Assembly: GCF_014647915.1 (NCBI RefSeq)
Contig: NZ_BMQC01000015.1
Location: forward strand, 1 to 64,000
Direction: 5' to 3'
Source of the DNA: Pilimelia terevasa
GTDB taxonomy: Bacteria; Actinomycetota; Actinomycetes; Mycobacteriales; Micromonosporaceae
Length of the DNA stretch: 64,000 bases
In this document: piece after piece, positions 28,219 to 37,093 of the stretch
Numbering within the stretch: the stretch's first letter is position 1
Layout of the letters: every line of letters starts with the position of its first letter
Translations under genes and position numbers: made by a program
The notes under the pieces: model-generated
The model's database searches: none
Told to the model about the DNA's origin: nothing
What the model saw: the letters and a program-made list of their open reading frames with translations, nothing else

Positions 28219-29331
28219 TCACGGGTGCTGCGGCGCGTCCACCAACTCGCCGATCGGCAGCCGCGCCGGCCGCGGGACGCTGGCCACCGCCCGCCACCAG
28301 TGGTCGACCGCGGGCGGCGCCGCGACGTCGATCGGCTGGCCGGGCCGCGGTACCGCGACGGGGACCCCGACCTTCGCCGCGCTGCTCAGCAGCCGCTCCA
28401 CCGGCTCGCTCCAGGCGTGGAAGGCGAGGCTGAACGTACCCCAGTGCACGGGGACCAGCAGCCGCCCGCCGACGTCGCGGTGCGCGGTCAGGCCGTCCTC
28501 CGGCGTCATGTGGATGTCCGGCCACGACACCCCGTACGCGCCGACCTGCACGAGGGTGGCGTCGAACGGCCCGTGCGCCGCGCCGATCTCCGCGAAGCCG
28601 GGGAAGTAGCCGGTGTCGCCGGTGTAGAAGACGCGGCGGCGCTGTCCGGCGACCACCCAGCTCGACCAGAGCGTCGGGTTGCGGGCCAGGCCCCGGCCGG
28701 AGAAGTGCTGGGCGACCGTGGAGGTCAGGCGCAGCGCGCCGAGTTCGGCGTGGCCGTCCCAGTCCAGTTCGATCACCCGCTCCTCGGGGACGCCCCAGCG
28801 GCGCAGGTGGCCGCCGACGCCCAGCGGCACCACGAACGGCGCCCGCTGCCGCCGGGTCAGCGCGGTCACCGTCGCCAGGTCGAGGTGGTCGTAGTGGTCG
28901 TGCGAGATGACGATCGCGGTCAGCGCCGGCAGGTCGGCCAGCGCCATCGGCACGGCGTGCATCCGGCGGGGACCCACCCCGGGGACCGGGGAGCACCGGG
29001 CGCTCCACACCGGGTCGAACAGGACGGCGTGCCCCTCGATCTCGACCAGCGTCGTCGCGTGCCCCAGCCAGGTCAGCCGCAGGTCGTCACTGGTTTCCCC
29101 GGCGCGCCCGCGGACCAGCGGCACCGCGCCCGCCGGCTGCTGCGGGCCGCGCTCGCGCCACTGGCGCACGATGCCGCGGCCGCCGGGCCGGTGCGCCCCG
29201 GGGGCCCGGCCGTCGTAGGAGCGGTTCTGGAACGCGCCGTCGCGGTAGTTGGGGGACCGGCCGAGCCGGACGGCGTCGGCGGCCGTCGGTACGGCGCCCA
29301 TCGCGCGGGGACGGTGCCACATGTGCCTCAC
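28219..29331 (-). CDS. Metallo-beta-lactamase-fold hydrolase (UlaG/NAPE-PLD-like)
   Basis: A protein of 370 residues from GTG 29331, or 367 from ATG 29322 (MWHRPRAMG). The GTG overlaps the TetR stop (GTGA), favouring coupling; the ATG has AAGGAG 12 bases upstream. Metal ligands: HDHYDHLD, VAQHFSGRG, YTGDTGYFPGF and PVHWGTF. The overall pattern (N-terminal substrate lid with SPNYRDGAFQNRS, then the MBL core) resembles NAPE-PLD/UlaG-type phosphodiesterases. Zn2+-dependent hydrolysis of a phosphoester or lactone is expected. TetR immediately upstream suggests ligand-controlled expression. Confidence 0.88.
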   Translation of the reverse strand: MRHMWHRPRAMGAVPTAADAVRLGRSPNYRDGAFQNRSYDGRAPGAHRPGGRGIVRQWRERGPQQPAGAVPLVRGRAGETSDDLRLTWLGHATTLVEIEGHAVLFDPVWSARCSPVPGVGPRRMHAVPMALADLPALTAIVISHDHYDHLDLATVTALTRRQRAPFVVPLGVGGHLRRWGVPEERVIELDWDGHAELGALRLTSTVAQHFSGRGLARNPTLWSSWVVAGQRRRVFYTGDTGYFPGFAEIGAAHGPFDATLVQVGAYGVSWPDIHMTPEDGLTAHRDVGGRLLVPVHWGTFSLAFHAWSEPVERLLSSAAKVGVPVAVPRPGQPIDVAAPPAVDHWWRAVASVPRPARLPIGELVDAPQHP

Positions 29332-30044
29332 CTGCTCCTTCGGTCGGGGGATCGGGGGTCGGGCCAGTCGGGGGAGTCGGCCCTGTCGGCGGGGCGCGGC
29401 AGGTCGGGCGGTCCGGCCGGCGGCGGCTCGGGCAGTCCGGCCCGGAGCTGGGCGAGCGCGTCGACCAGGACGTCCGCGGCGCTGCCGGCGCCGCTGGTGC
29501 CGTCGGCCCAGAGCTGCATGGCCGCGAGGGCGGCGCTGGACACCGCGGCCACCACCAGCCGCGGGTACAGGTCGCGGTCGGGGTCCAGCCCGGTGCGGGC
29601 GGCCACCGCCTCGACCAGGACGCGGTCGGTGGCGTCGCTGACCTGGTAGTGGTGGGCGCGCAGCGCCGGGGTGGACAGGACGAGGCGCTGGGCGGCCACG
29701 GTCTCCGCCACGTCGGCGTACCCGCTGGCGAAGCGGCGCAGGGTCACCGCCGTGACGGCGTCCCACAGCGGTTCGTCGGCCGGGCGGGCGCGCAGGTCGT
29801 CGGCGAGCGCCCGGGTCCGGGCCTCGACCGCCGCGGCGACCGCCTCTTCCTTACTGCCGAAGTAGTTGTGGAACGTCCGGGGGGAGACGCCGACCGCCGC
29901 GGCGACGGCCTCGGCCGTCACCTCCGCGAGCCCCTGCGCGATGGCCAGCCGCAGCGCGGCCTGGCTGAGGGCCCGCCGGGTGGCCGCCTTCTTACGTTCG
30001 CGCAGGCCGGCGCCCTGCGCCAACACCGCCGTACCGTGATCCAC
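29328..30044 (-). CDS. TetR-family transcriptional regulator
   Basis: A 238-residue protein: an N-terminal HTH domain (about 15-65; LSQAALRLAIAQGLAEV, VSPRTFHNYFGSKEEAV) and a helical ligand-binding domain (70-205), then a Pro/Asp-rich tail of about 30 residues. GTG 30044 follows GAGGTA. Its stop overlaps the MBL gene. A near-perfect inverted repeat at 30060-30081, just upstream, is a likely operator, implying autoregulation of the two-gene unit. Confidence 0.9.
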   Translation of the reverse strand: MDHGTAVLAQGAGLRERKKAATRRALSQAALRLAIAQGLAEVTAEAVAAAVGVSPRTFHNYFGSKEEAVAAAVEARTRALADDLRARPADEPLWDAVTAVTLRRFASGYADVAETVAAQRLVLSTPALRAHHYQVSDATDRVLVEAVAARTGLDPDRDLYPRLVVAAVSSAALAAMQLWADGTSGAGSAADVLVDALAQLRAGLPEPPPAGPPDLPRPADRADSPDWPDPRSPDRRSR

Positions 30045-30059
30045 TACCTCAGGGTAGCG

Positions 30060-30081
30060 ATGTTGCGCGCGTACGCAATAT
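30060..30081. promoter_or_regulatory. Candidate TetR operator
   Basis: Arms ATGTTGCG (30060-30067) and CGCAATAT (30074-30081) match in 7 of 8 positions around a 6-base spacer. The site starts 16 bases before the TetR start codon in a 70-base AT-richer gap, where a promoter is needed. Confidence 0.5.
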
Positions 30082-30114
30082 TTCCGCGCGTGGCACTTTT
30101 CCGCGCGCCGCCGC

Positions 30115-31377
30115 TCAGTCGGCGGCGGCCAGCGCCACCGCCAGGTCGGCGGCGACCAGCTTCACCTGCCACTCCCGGGCGCTGTACCCGCGCAGGTGGG
30201 CGGCCACCGCGTCCCGGGTGACCTCCTCGGGCGGGGTCCAGGCGAGCCGGCGGATGCTGTCCGGGCTGATCAGGTTCTCCGGCGGCAGGCGCAGCGCCGT
30301 GGCGGTCGCGGTGACGCTCTGCCGGCAGCGGGCCAGCCGGGCGGCCGCGGCCGGGTCGCGCTCGGCCCACCGGTGCGGCGGCGGCGGGCCGTCGGCCGGC
30401 GGCGGCGTCGGCAGCTCCCCGTCCGGCAGCGCCCGGGCCTCCGCCAGCGCGTCGAGCCAGACCTTGGCCAGCCGGCGGGTCGCCCGGCCGTTGAAGCCCG
30501 TGATGGCCAGCAGCGCGCGCTCGTCCCTGGGGTCGGCCTCGGCGGCAGCGACCAGCGCCGCGTCGGGCAGGACCCGGCCCGGCGCGGTGTCCCGGCGGCG
30601 GGCGAGCTGGTCGCGGGCCGTCCACAGCGCGCGGACCCGGGCCTGCGCCCGCGGCCCCCGCAGCCGGTGCACGCCGGAGGTGCGCCGCCAGGGGTCCGCC
30701 CGCGTCCTGGGCTGCTGGCCGCCCCAGCGCACCAGCGCCGCGAACTCCTCGGCCGCCCACTCGTCCTTGCCCTGGGCGCGCAGGTCCGCGGCGAGCGCGT
30801 CGCGCAGGTCCAGCAGCAGCTCGACGTCGAGCGCGGCGTACGTCAGCCACGACTCCGGCAGCGGGCGGGTGGACCAGTCCGCCGCCGAGTGGTGCTTCTC
30901 CAGCGAGTACCCGAGCAGGTTCTCGGTCAGGCTGGCCAGGCCGACCCGCTCCAGGCCGGCGATCCGGGCCGCCAGCTCGGTGTCGAACAGCCGCCGGGGA
31001 CGCAGGCCCAGGTCGGCCAGGCAGGGCAGGTCCTGGCTGGCCGCGTGCAGGACCCACTCGGCGTCGGCGATGGCGGCGTCGAGTGCCGCCAGGTCGGGCA
31101 CGCCGACCGGGTCGATCAGGGCGGTGCCGGCGCCCTGGCGCCGCAGTTGCACGAGGTAGGCGCGCTGGCTGTACCGGTAGCCGGAGGCCCGCTCGGCGTC
31201 CAGGGCCACCGGGCCGGCGCCGGTACCGAAGCGCGCCACCAGGTCGGCCAGCGCGCGCGGCCCGTCGACCGGCGGCGGGGTGCCGTCGCGGGGGGCGGTG
31301 AGCGGCCGCGACTCCCGGGCCGCCGACTCCTCGGCCGCTGCCGGGGCCTGGGCGTCGGTGGGTGGCTCGTCGGTCAT
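30115..31377 (-). CDS. rnd: Ribonuclease D family 3'-5' exoribonuclease with HRDC domain
   Basis: A 420-residue DEDDy exonuclease. Exo I motif DAERASGYRYSQR, Exo II HAASQDLPCL, Exo III YAALDVELLLDLRD. An HRDC domain follows at about 230-310, and a second helical domain at the C-terminus ends RGYSAREWQVKL. It trims tRNA and other structured RNA 3' ends in a metal-dependent reaction. ATG 31377 is the only good start. It is followed by the TetR unit and preceded by DUF3000, as in mycobacteria. Confidence 0.93.
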   Translation of the reverse strand: MTDEPPTDAQAPAAAEESAARESRPLTAPRDGTPPPVDGPRALADLVARFGTGAGPVALDAERASGYRYSQRAYLVQLRRQGAGTALIDPVGVPDLAALDAAIADAEWVLHAASQDLPCLADLGLRPRRLFDTELAARIAGLERVGLASLTENLLGYSLEKHHSAADWSTRPLPESWLTYAALDVELLLDLRDALAADLRAQGKDEWAAEEFAALVRWGGQQPRTRADPWRRTSGVHRLRGPRAQARVRALWTARDQLARRRDTAPGRVLPDAALVAAAEADPRDERALLAITGFNGRATRRLAKVWLDALAEARALPDGELPTPPPADGPPPPHRWAERDPAAAARLARCRQSVTATATALRLPPENLISPDSIRRLAWTPPEEVTRDAVAAHLRGYSAREWQVKLVAADLAVALAAAD

Positions 31378-31452
31378 CCGTTAACCGTACGTGTCGACCG
31401 ATGTAGCCCTGCGGAGGGTGGGTCGGCGCGTCCTGCGCGCCGTTCGCGGGGC

Positions 31453-32025
31453 CTATCCGGTAGGGGCGCCGCGGCGCTCGCGCAGCGCGGTGACCCCCGG
31501 CGGCGGCAGGCCGGCCGTCGAGGCGAGCAGGGCGCACCACGCCGCCATGTGCGCCGCCAGGTCGTCGTCGGCCGGGCTCCACGACGCCCGCAGCTCGATG
31601 TCGCCGGTGGCCGGGGGGCCGGCCAGCTCCCCGAACCGGGTGGAGATCGTCTGCGTGACCGTGCCGCCCGCCGCCCGGTACGCCGCCCGGTGGTGGGCCA
31701 GCGCGTCGACCAGCCAGCTCCAGCCGACCGCCGGCAGCATGGGGTCGGTGGCCAGCTCCGGCTCCAGGTCGGCGCTCAGGTAGGTCACCAGGCGCAGCGA
31801 GCCCTCCCACGCCTCGTGCCCGGCCGGGTCGTACAGCAGGATCAGCCGCCCGGTGGCGACCTCGTCGCCGTCGCGGTGGACCTCCGCCCCCAGCGCGAAC
31901 GCGTACGGGGCCAGCCGCTGCGGCGCCGGCACCTCGGTCAACGTGATCTCCGGGCGCGGCGCGTGCGCGCGCAGCCCGGCGACGGCCGCGGAGAAGACCT
32001 CGGGGGTGTCGTCGGGCGCCTGCAT
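31453..32025 (-). CDS. DUF3000 family protein
   Basis: A 190-residue protein (MQAPDDTPEV) with the DUF3000 signatures SAAVAGLRAHAPRPEI and GWSWLVDALAHHRAAY. It has no signal peptide or transmembrane helix. A TAGGCT box on the minus strand lies eight bases before the ATG and there is no ribosome-binding site, so a leaderless transcript is likely. It is divergent from hemE and upstream of RNase D, a conserved actinobacterial arrangement. Function unknown. Confidence 0.9.
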   Translation of the reverse strand: MQAPDDTPEVFSAAVAGLRAHAPRPEITLTEVPAPQRLAPYAFALGAEVHRDGDEVATGRLILLYDPAGHEAWEGSLRLVTYLSADLEPELATDPMLPAVGWSWLVDALAHHRAAYRAAGGTVTQTISTRFGELAGPPATGDIELRASWSPADDDLAAHMAAWCALLASTAGLPPPGVTALRERRGAPTG

Positions 32026-32097
32026 GAGCGCCAAGCCTAGGGCGCCCGGGCGCGCGGGCGGCCCCGGCACGCCGAGGCGCGGGCGGGTCGTGCGAGC

Positions 32098-33147
32098 ATG
32101 GCGGCGATGAGTAGCGAACCGCGCGCCGCCGCGCCCTTCCTCGTCGCCTGCCGGCGCGGCACGCCCGCGCACACGCCGGTGTGGTTCATGCGCCAGGCGG
32201 GGCGTTCGCTGCCGGAGTACCGGGCGCTGCGCGCGGACGTCGGCATGCTGGAGTCCTGCCGCCGGCCCGACCTGGTCACCGAGATCACCCTCCAGCCGGT
32301 CCGCCGGCACGGGGTGGACGCGGCGATCCTGTTCAGCGACATCGTGGTGCCGGTGGCGGCGGCGGGCGTGGACCTGGACATCGTCCCCGGCACGGGGCCG
32401 GTGGTCGCGGCGCCGGTCCGCGCGGCGGCCGACCTGGACCGGCTGCGCCCGCTGGCGGCCGGCGACGTGGACTTCGTCGCCGAGGCGGTCCGGCTGCTGG
32501 TCGCCGAGCTGGGCGACACCCCGCTGATCGGGTTCGCGGGGGCGCCGTTCACGCTGGCCAGCTACCTGGTGGAGGGCGGCCCGTCCCGGCACCACGCCCG
32601 GACCAAGGCGCTGATGTACGGCGACCCGGCGCTCTGGCACGCCCTGTGCGGGCGGCTGGCGCAGATCACCGGGGAGTTCCTGCGGGTCCAGGTCGAGGCG
32701 GGGGTGGCCGCGGTCCAGCTCTTCGACTCGTGGACCGGGGCGCTGTCGGAGGCCGACTACCGCCGGTTCGTGCTGCCGCACTCGCGCGAGGTCCTGGCGG
32801 GGCTCGCCGCCGCGGGGGTGCCGCGGATCCACTTCGGGGTCGGTACCGCGCACCTGCTGCCGGCGATGGCCGAGGCCGGGGCGGACGTCGTCGGCGTGGA
32901 CTGGCGCACGCCGCTGGACGCCGCCGCCGCCGCGCTGCCCGCGGACGTCGCCGTGCAGGGCAATCTGGACCCGTGCCTGCTGTTCGCGCCGTGGCCGGTG
33001 ATCGAGGCGGAGGTGCGCCGGATCCTCGCCGAGGGCGCCCGGGCGGCCGGGCACGTGTTCAACCTGGGCCACGGCGTGCTGCCCGAGACCGACCCGGACG
33101 TGCTCACCCGGGTCGTGGCCCTCGTGCACGCGCTGAGCGGACGCTGA
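32098..33147 (+). CDS. hemE: Uroporphyrinogen III decarboxylase
   Basis: A 349-residue enzyme decarboxylating the four acetate side chains of uroporphyrinogen III to give coproporphyrinogen III. Signatures: [16 protein letters not shown] (active-site Arg), ILFSDIVVP (catalytic Asp), [26 protein letters not shown] and [14 protein letters not shown] (His). Two starts are possible, ATG 32098 (MAAMSSE) or ATG 32107; neither has a strong ribosome-binding site. In other actinobacteria hemY follows closely; here the Tad locus of about 8 kb separates them. Confidence 0.96.
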   Translation: MAAMSSEPRAAAPFLVACRRGTPAHTPVWFMRQAGRSLPEYRALRADVGMLESCRRPDLVTEITLQPVRRHGVDAAILFSDIVVPVAAAGVDLDIVPGTGPVVAAPVRAAADLDRLRPLAAGDVDFVAEAVRLLVAELGDTPLIGFAGAPFTLASYLVEGGPSRHHARTKALMYGDPALWHALCGRLAQITGEFLRVQVEAGVAAVQLFDSWTGALSEADYRRFVLPHSREVLAGLAAAGVPRIHFGVGTAHLLPAMAEAGADVVGVDWRTPLDAAAAALPADVAVQGNLDPCLLFAPWPVIEAEVRRILAEGARAAGHVFNLGHGVLPETDPDVLTRVVALVHALSGR

Positions 33148-33214
33148 CCGCCACGCCCCTGGCCGGTTTCGTCCCGTCGGCAGTCGGCCGTCCGGCCTGA
33201 GCGCACCCGAAGAC

Positions 33215-33220
33215 TAATAA
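33215..33220 (+). promoter_or_regulatory. Possible -10 box of the Flp/Tad operon
   Basis: TAATAA at 33215-33220 is the most AT-rich hexamer in the 146-base gap between hemE and flp, about 75 bases before the pilin ATG. No clear -35 box matches it. A small hairpin CGGCCC-N8-GGGCCG follows at 33253-33272 before the ribosome-binding site. Confidence 0.35.
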
Positions 33221-33293
33221 CTCTCAGGGTTCGCCCGATCACACTCTGCGTCCGGCCCTACGGAAGGGGCCGTTTAACGCAGAAGGAGATCCT

Positions 33294-33482
33294 ATGCTGG
33301 CCTACCTCTCGGTGCTCCTCGACCGCGCCCGCGGCGACCGCGGCGCCACCGCCGTCGAGTACGGCCTGATGGTCGCCCTGATCGCCGCCGTCATCATCAT
33401 CTCGGTCATCGCCCTCGGCGACAACCTGGACGCCCTGTTCGGCGGCGTGGCCGACGACGTCGCGGACAACACGCCGGCCTGA
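33294..33482 (+). CDS. flp: Flp-type (type IVb) pilin
   Basis: A 62-residue prepilin: a short basic leader ending RG, then ATAVEYGLMVALIAAVII with the Glu5-Tyr6 pair diagnostic of Flp/Fap pilins, then a short acidic C-terminus. Cleavage by a TadV-type peptidase after the Gly is expected, but no prepilin peptidase gene is in this locus. AGAAGGAGAT is a strong ribosome-binding site. It is the first gene of the Tad locus. A 19-bp hairpin immediately downstream would raise pilin mRNA relative to the assembly genes. Confidence 0.95.
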   Translation: MLAYLSVLLDRARGDRGATAVEYGLMVALIAAVIIISVIALGDNLDALFGGVADDVADNTPA

Positions 33483-33534
33483 CCGGCCCGCCGCCCGCCG
33501 CGCCCCGGCCGCCGCCGGCGGTCCGGCCGACAGC

Positions 33535-33586
33535 CGCGGGGTCCCGGATCCGCGCGCGCCCGCACGGGCGGATCCGGGACCCCGCG
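33535..33586 (+). terminator. Strong hairpin between flp and tadE (attenuator)
   Basis: A perfect 19-bp stem (33535-33553 with 33568-33586), containing GGTCCCGGATCC and its complement, around a 14-base loop. It ends 21 bases before the tadE GTG. There is no U-tract. It could act as a partial terminator or a 3' stabiliser of a pilin-only mRNA. Confidence 0.75.
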
Positions 33587-33607
33587 CCACGACCCCGGGA
33601 GTCCACA

Positions 33608-33988
33608 GTGCGCCACCTGCCGCGCGGCCACGCCGCCGGCGCCGACCGCGGCGCCGCCGCCGTCGAGATGGCCCTCGTCCTGCCGCTGCTCGCCGCCGTC
33701 CTGTTCGGCATCATCGACTTCGGACGGATGTTCAACGCCCAGATCAGCCTCACCGAGGCCGCCCGCGAGGGCGCCCGCGCGGTCGCGCTGGGACTGGACC
33801 CGGACACGCGGATCGCGGCGACCCTCGGCGCGGTCCCCGGCACGCCCGAGGTGACCGCGTGTGCCGGCGACCGCGACGACGACGCGGTCGTCGCCCTGCG
33901 CCAGGAGTTCGAGGCGATCACCCCGGTCGACGCCCTGCTCGGCGGCGTCACCCTCACCGCGACCGGGGTCATGCCGTGCGCCGGCTGA
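33608..33988 (+). CDS. tadE: TadE-family pseudopilin
   Basis: A 126-residue protein with an N-terminal TadE signature: RGAAAVEMALVLPLLAAVLFGIIDFGR, read as a short basic leader, conserved Glu, and one transmembrane helix (about 17-40). An extracytoplasmic domain with two cysteines (CAGDRD, MPCAG) follows. TadE is a minor pseudopilin needed for Flp pilus assembly. GTG 33608. The next gene starts inside its 3' end. Confidence 0.9.
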   Translation: MRHLPRGHAAGADRGAAAVEMALVLPLLAAVLFGIIDFGRMFNAQISLTEAAREGARAVALGLDPDTRIAATLGAVPGTPEVTACAGDRDDDAVVALRQEFEAITPVDALLGGVTLTATGVMPCAG

Positions 33989-35112
33989 CCGCCGCCTGGC
34001 GCGGCCGGGTGCGCGCGGCGCTGACCGGCCCGGATCGGGACCGCGGCGCCGCCGCGGCGGTCGTGGCCATCGTCGCCGGGATGGGCCTGCTGCTGGGCAT
34101 GGCGACCGTCGTGGTCGACGTGGGCCGGCTGTACGCCGAGCGCGAACAGCTCGTCGGCGGCGCCGACGCCGCGGCCCGGGCGGTCGCCGAGTCCTGCGCC
34201 ACCGACGGCGGCGCCTGCCTGGACCGGGCGGAGTCCGCGGCGGCGTACGCGGCCGCCAACGCCGCCGACGGCGCGGCCGACGCGCCGGTCGTCTGCGGTC
34301 GGACCACCGGCCTGCCGGCGTGCCCGGCCGACGCCGCCAACCGCGCCGCCTGCCTCGGCGAGCCGCCGCCCAGCCCCCGCCCGTACGTCGAGGTGCGCAC
34401 GGCCACCCGGATGGCCGACGGCACCACCCTGCTGCCGGGCACCTTCGCCGCGGCGCTCAGCGGCGGCGCGTACGAGGGCAGCACCGTCGGCGCCTGCGCC
34501 CGCGCCACCTGGGGCGCGCCCCGCCGGGCGCGCGGGCTGGCCGTCACGTTCTCGCTGTGCGAGTGGAACCTGATGACCGGCGGCGGCGCGACACTGTGGA
34601 TGACCCCGGACGCCGGCCTGCCGCCGGTCGGCGCGGAGCGGGCGGTGCGGCTGCACGACTCGCAGGGCAACGCGTCCTGCCCGGCCGGGCCGTCGGGCTG
34701 GGACCGGCCCGGCGGCTTCGGCTGGCTCGCCGACCCGGACAAGACCTGCGAGGCCGAGGTCCAGGCCGACGGCACGTACCAGGGCGACACCGGCAACTCC
34801 GTCTCCAAGCCGTGCAAGGACGTGCTGCCCCAGGTCCGCGCCGACCGCGCCGTGTCCGCGATCCCGATCTACGACACGGTCCGGGGCAACGGCTCCCACA
34901 TCACGTACCACCTGGCCGGCTTCGCCGGCTTCGTGATCACCGGCTACCGGCTGTCGGGGATGGCCCAGGCGTCGTGGCTCAGCAATACGCACCTGTGCTC
35001 CGGCCAGGAGCGGTGCCTGTACGGCTACCTCGTCCGCGATCTGCGGGCGGGCGCGGACACCGAGATCGGCGGCCCGGACCTCGGGCTGGCCGTCATCGAC
35101 CTCATCGGCTGA
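33976..35112 (+). CDS. TadE/TadG-like pilus assembly protein
   Basis: A 378-residue protein starting at GTG 33976 (VRRLTAAWRG), 13 bases inside tadE. An N-terminal segment DRGAAAAVVAIVAGMGLLLGMATVVVDVGR (read in parts) is the TadG-type hydrophobic region, followed by YAEREQLVGGADAAARAVA. The large outside domain has about a dozen cysteines. It is a membrane-anchored pseudopilin-like component. The Cys-rich C-terminal domain (after about 180) looks lineage-specific. Ends 16 bases before cpaB. Confidence 0.88.
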   Translation: MRRLTAAWRGRVRAALTGPDRDRGAAAAVVAIVAGMGLLLGMATVVVDVGRLYAEREQLVGGADAAARAVAESCATDGGACLDRAESAAAYAAANAADGAADAPVVCGRTTGLPACPADAANRAACLGEPPPSPRPYVEVRTATRMADGTTLLPGTFAAALSGGAYEGSTVGACARATWGAPRRARGLAVTFSLCEWNLMTGGGATLWMTPDAGLPPVGAERAVRLHDSQGNASCPAGPSGWDRPGGFGWLADPDKTCEAEVQADGTYQGDTGNSVSKPCKDVLPQVRADRAVSAIPIYDTVRGNGSHITYHLAGFAGFVITGYRLSGMAQASWLSNTHLCSGQERCLYGYLVRDLRAGADTEIGGPDLGLAVIDLIG

Positions 35113-35127
35113 GAAGGGACACGACGG

Positions 35128-35928
35128 ATGAAGCGGCGCCTGCTCGCGGTACTGGCCGCGTTCCTGCTGGCGGCGGTCGGCTGCCTGGCCGTCGTCGCGT
35201 ACGTGCGCGGCGCCGACGCGCGGGCCGTGGCGGGCAAGCAGGCGGTGACGGTACTGGTGGCGGCGAAGCGGATCCCGGCCGGCACCACCGGCGCCAAGCT
35301 GCGGGCCGGCGACCTCACCGAGCGGGTCGTCGTACCGGCGCAGACGGCCCCGGCCGACGCCCTGGACGCCGTCCCCCCGGCGCTGGACGCCCTGGTCCTC
35401 ACCGCCGACCTCCAGCCGCGGCAGCTCGTGCTGCGCGGGGCGTTCGGCGAGTCCACGAAGTCCACCGGCGGGCTGCCGCTGCCCGCGGGCAAGCTGGCGG
35501 TCAGCGTGGAGCTGTCGGCGGCCGAGCGGGTCGCCGGCTTCGTCCGGCCGGGGGCGAGCATCGCCGTCTTCAGCACCTTCACCACCCGCGCCGGGCGCGG
35601 CCGGGTGCCCTCCGGCGAGACCAGCGTCGTCAGCGGCGCCGCGAACGTCCACGCCACCCGGGTCCTGCTGCCCCGGGTCGAGGTCCTGGCCGTGGGCGGG
35701 CAGGGCGCGCCGGGCGCGGTGGCCGGCGCGAACCCGGCGCCGACGCCCGGCGGCAAGGCGGACAAGGGCGCCGACACCCCGCTGCTGGTCACCGTCGGCG
35801 TCACCCAGCCCGAGGCCGAGCGCCTCATCCACGCCACCGTGACCAGCACCCTTTACCTCGCCCTGCTCGACAGCGCGACGACCGTGGCCCCCGGCACCGG
35901 CGTCGACACCAACACCCTGTACCCCTGA
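35128..35928 (+). CDS. cpaB: CpaB/RcpC-type SAF-domain pilus assembly protein
   Basis: A 266-residue protein with an N-terminal transmembrane anchor (about 5-27), a SAF domain (VLVAAKRIPAGTTGAKLRAGDL) and the RcpC/CpaB-like core with KLAVSVELSAAERVAGFVRPG. Members contribute to outer pore or cell-wall passage of Flp pili. In Gram-positives it probably sits at the outer membrane face. It lies between the TadG-like and TadZ genes, with short spacings of 15 and 9 bases. Confidence 0.9.
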   Translation: MKRRLLAVLAAFLLAAVGCLAVVAYVRGADARAVAGKQAVTVLVAAKRIPAGTTGAKLRAGDLTERVVVPAQTAPADALDAVPPALDALVLTADLQPRQLVLRGAFGESTKSTGGLPLPAGKLAVSVELSAAERVAGFVRPGASIAVFSTFTTRAGRGRVPSGETSVVSGAANVHATRVLLPRVEVLAVGGQGAPGAVAGANPAPTPGGKADKGADTPLLVTVGVTQPEAERLIHATVTSTLYLALLDSATTVAPGTGVDTNTLYP

Positions 35929-35937
35929 GAGGCCACG

Positions 35938-37092
35938 ATGACGATCTACTGCGAGGTCCCCGGCGGGCTGCCGGCACCGCCGTCGCTGCCCGGCGCCCTC
36001 CGGGCCGTGGACAGCGTCGCCGCCCTGGAGCGGGAGCTGGCCGGCGGCGGCGACGAGCAGCTCGTCGTGCTCGGCCCGCTGCTCCCGCTGGCCGAGGCGC
36101 TGCGGCTGGGCGCCAGCCTGCGCATCGCCCGGCCGACGCTGGGCGTGGTGCTGCTGCGCGAGGCGGTGGCGGTGCCAGTGCTGGCCGAGGCGATCCGGGC
36201 GGGCATCCGCGAGGTCGTCCCGGCCGACGACCCGGCCGCGTTGGCCACGGCGTGCGCCCGGTCGCTGGACGTCTCCCGGCAGCTCGGCGCCAGCATCGCC
36301 CCCGCGGCCGGCCCCCGGACCGCGCAGGTGGTGACCGTGTTCGCCGGCAAGGGCGGCTGCGGCAAGTCCACCGTGGCCACCAATCTCGCCGTGACCCTCG
36401 CCGACGGCGGCAACCGGCGGGTCCTGCTGGTGGACCTGGACCTCCAGTTCGGCGACGTCGGGATCATGCTCCAGCTCGAACCGGAGCGCAGCATCGCCGA
36501 CGCCATCGGCATGGCCGGCCGGCTCGACCCCGACGGCTTCACCTCACTGCTGACCAAGTACCGGCCCGGCCTGGACACCCTGCTGGCCCCGGCCGGCCCC
36601 GCCGAGGGCGACCACGTCACCCGCGAGCTGATCGGCGAGCTGATCGGGGTGGCCCGGCAGATGTACGACTTCGTCGTCGTGGACACGCCGCCGTACTTCA
36701 GCGACCAGGTGCTGGCCACGCTCGACCTCACCGACCACTTCGCGCTCGTGGTCACCCCCGACCTGCCCACGCTCAAGAGCATCAAGCTGACCCAGGACAT
36801 GTTCGACCTGCTGGAGTACCCCCGCGAGCGCCGCCTGGCCATCCTCAACCGGGCCGACTCGCAGGTGGGCCTCAGCGTCACCGACATCGAGCGGGCCGTG
36901 GGGATGGCGATGGCGGTGCACATGCCCTCGTCGCGCGACGTGCCGCTGTCGGTGAACCGGGGCATCCCGCTGGCCGTCGACCAGCCGCAGCACGCGGTCA
37001 GCCGGTCCATCCGCGAGCTGGCCGACCGGTGCGCCGGCCACGCGCGGGCGCCGCAGCGGCGGGGCCTGCGCCTGTTCGGGCGGCGGGGCTGA
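35938..37092 (+). CDS. tadZ: TadZ/CpaE-type ParA-family ATPase
   Basis: A 384-residue protein with an atypical receiver-like N-terminal domain (1-125) and a MinD/ParA ATPase domain. The deviant Walker A is FAGKGGCGKSTVATN (about 136-150), and the switch regions are VDLDLQFGDVG and VVVDTPPYFSDQ. It localises the Tad machine to a pole or site in the cell. ATG 35938. The tadA gene begins one base after its stop. Confidence 0.93.
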   Translation: MTIYCEVPGGLPAPPSLPGALRAVDSVAALERELAGGGDEQLVVLGPLLPLAEALRLGASLRIARPTLGVVLLREAVAVPVLAEAIRAGIREVVPADDPAALATACARSLDVSRQLGASIAPAAGPRTAQVVTVFAGKGGCGKSTVATNLAVTLADGGNRRVLLVDLDLQFGDVGIMLQLEPERSIADAIGMAGRLDPDGFTSLLTKYRPGLDTLLAPAGPAEGDHVTRELIGELIGVARQMYDFVVVDTPPYFSDQVLATLDLTDHFALVVTPDLPTLKSIKLTQDMFDLLEYPRERRLAILNRADSQVGLSVTDIERAVGMAMAVHMPSSRDVPLSVNRGIPLAVDQPQHAVSRSIRELADRCAGHARAPQRRGLRLFGRRG

Positions 37093-37093
37093 G

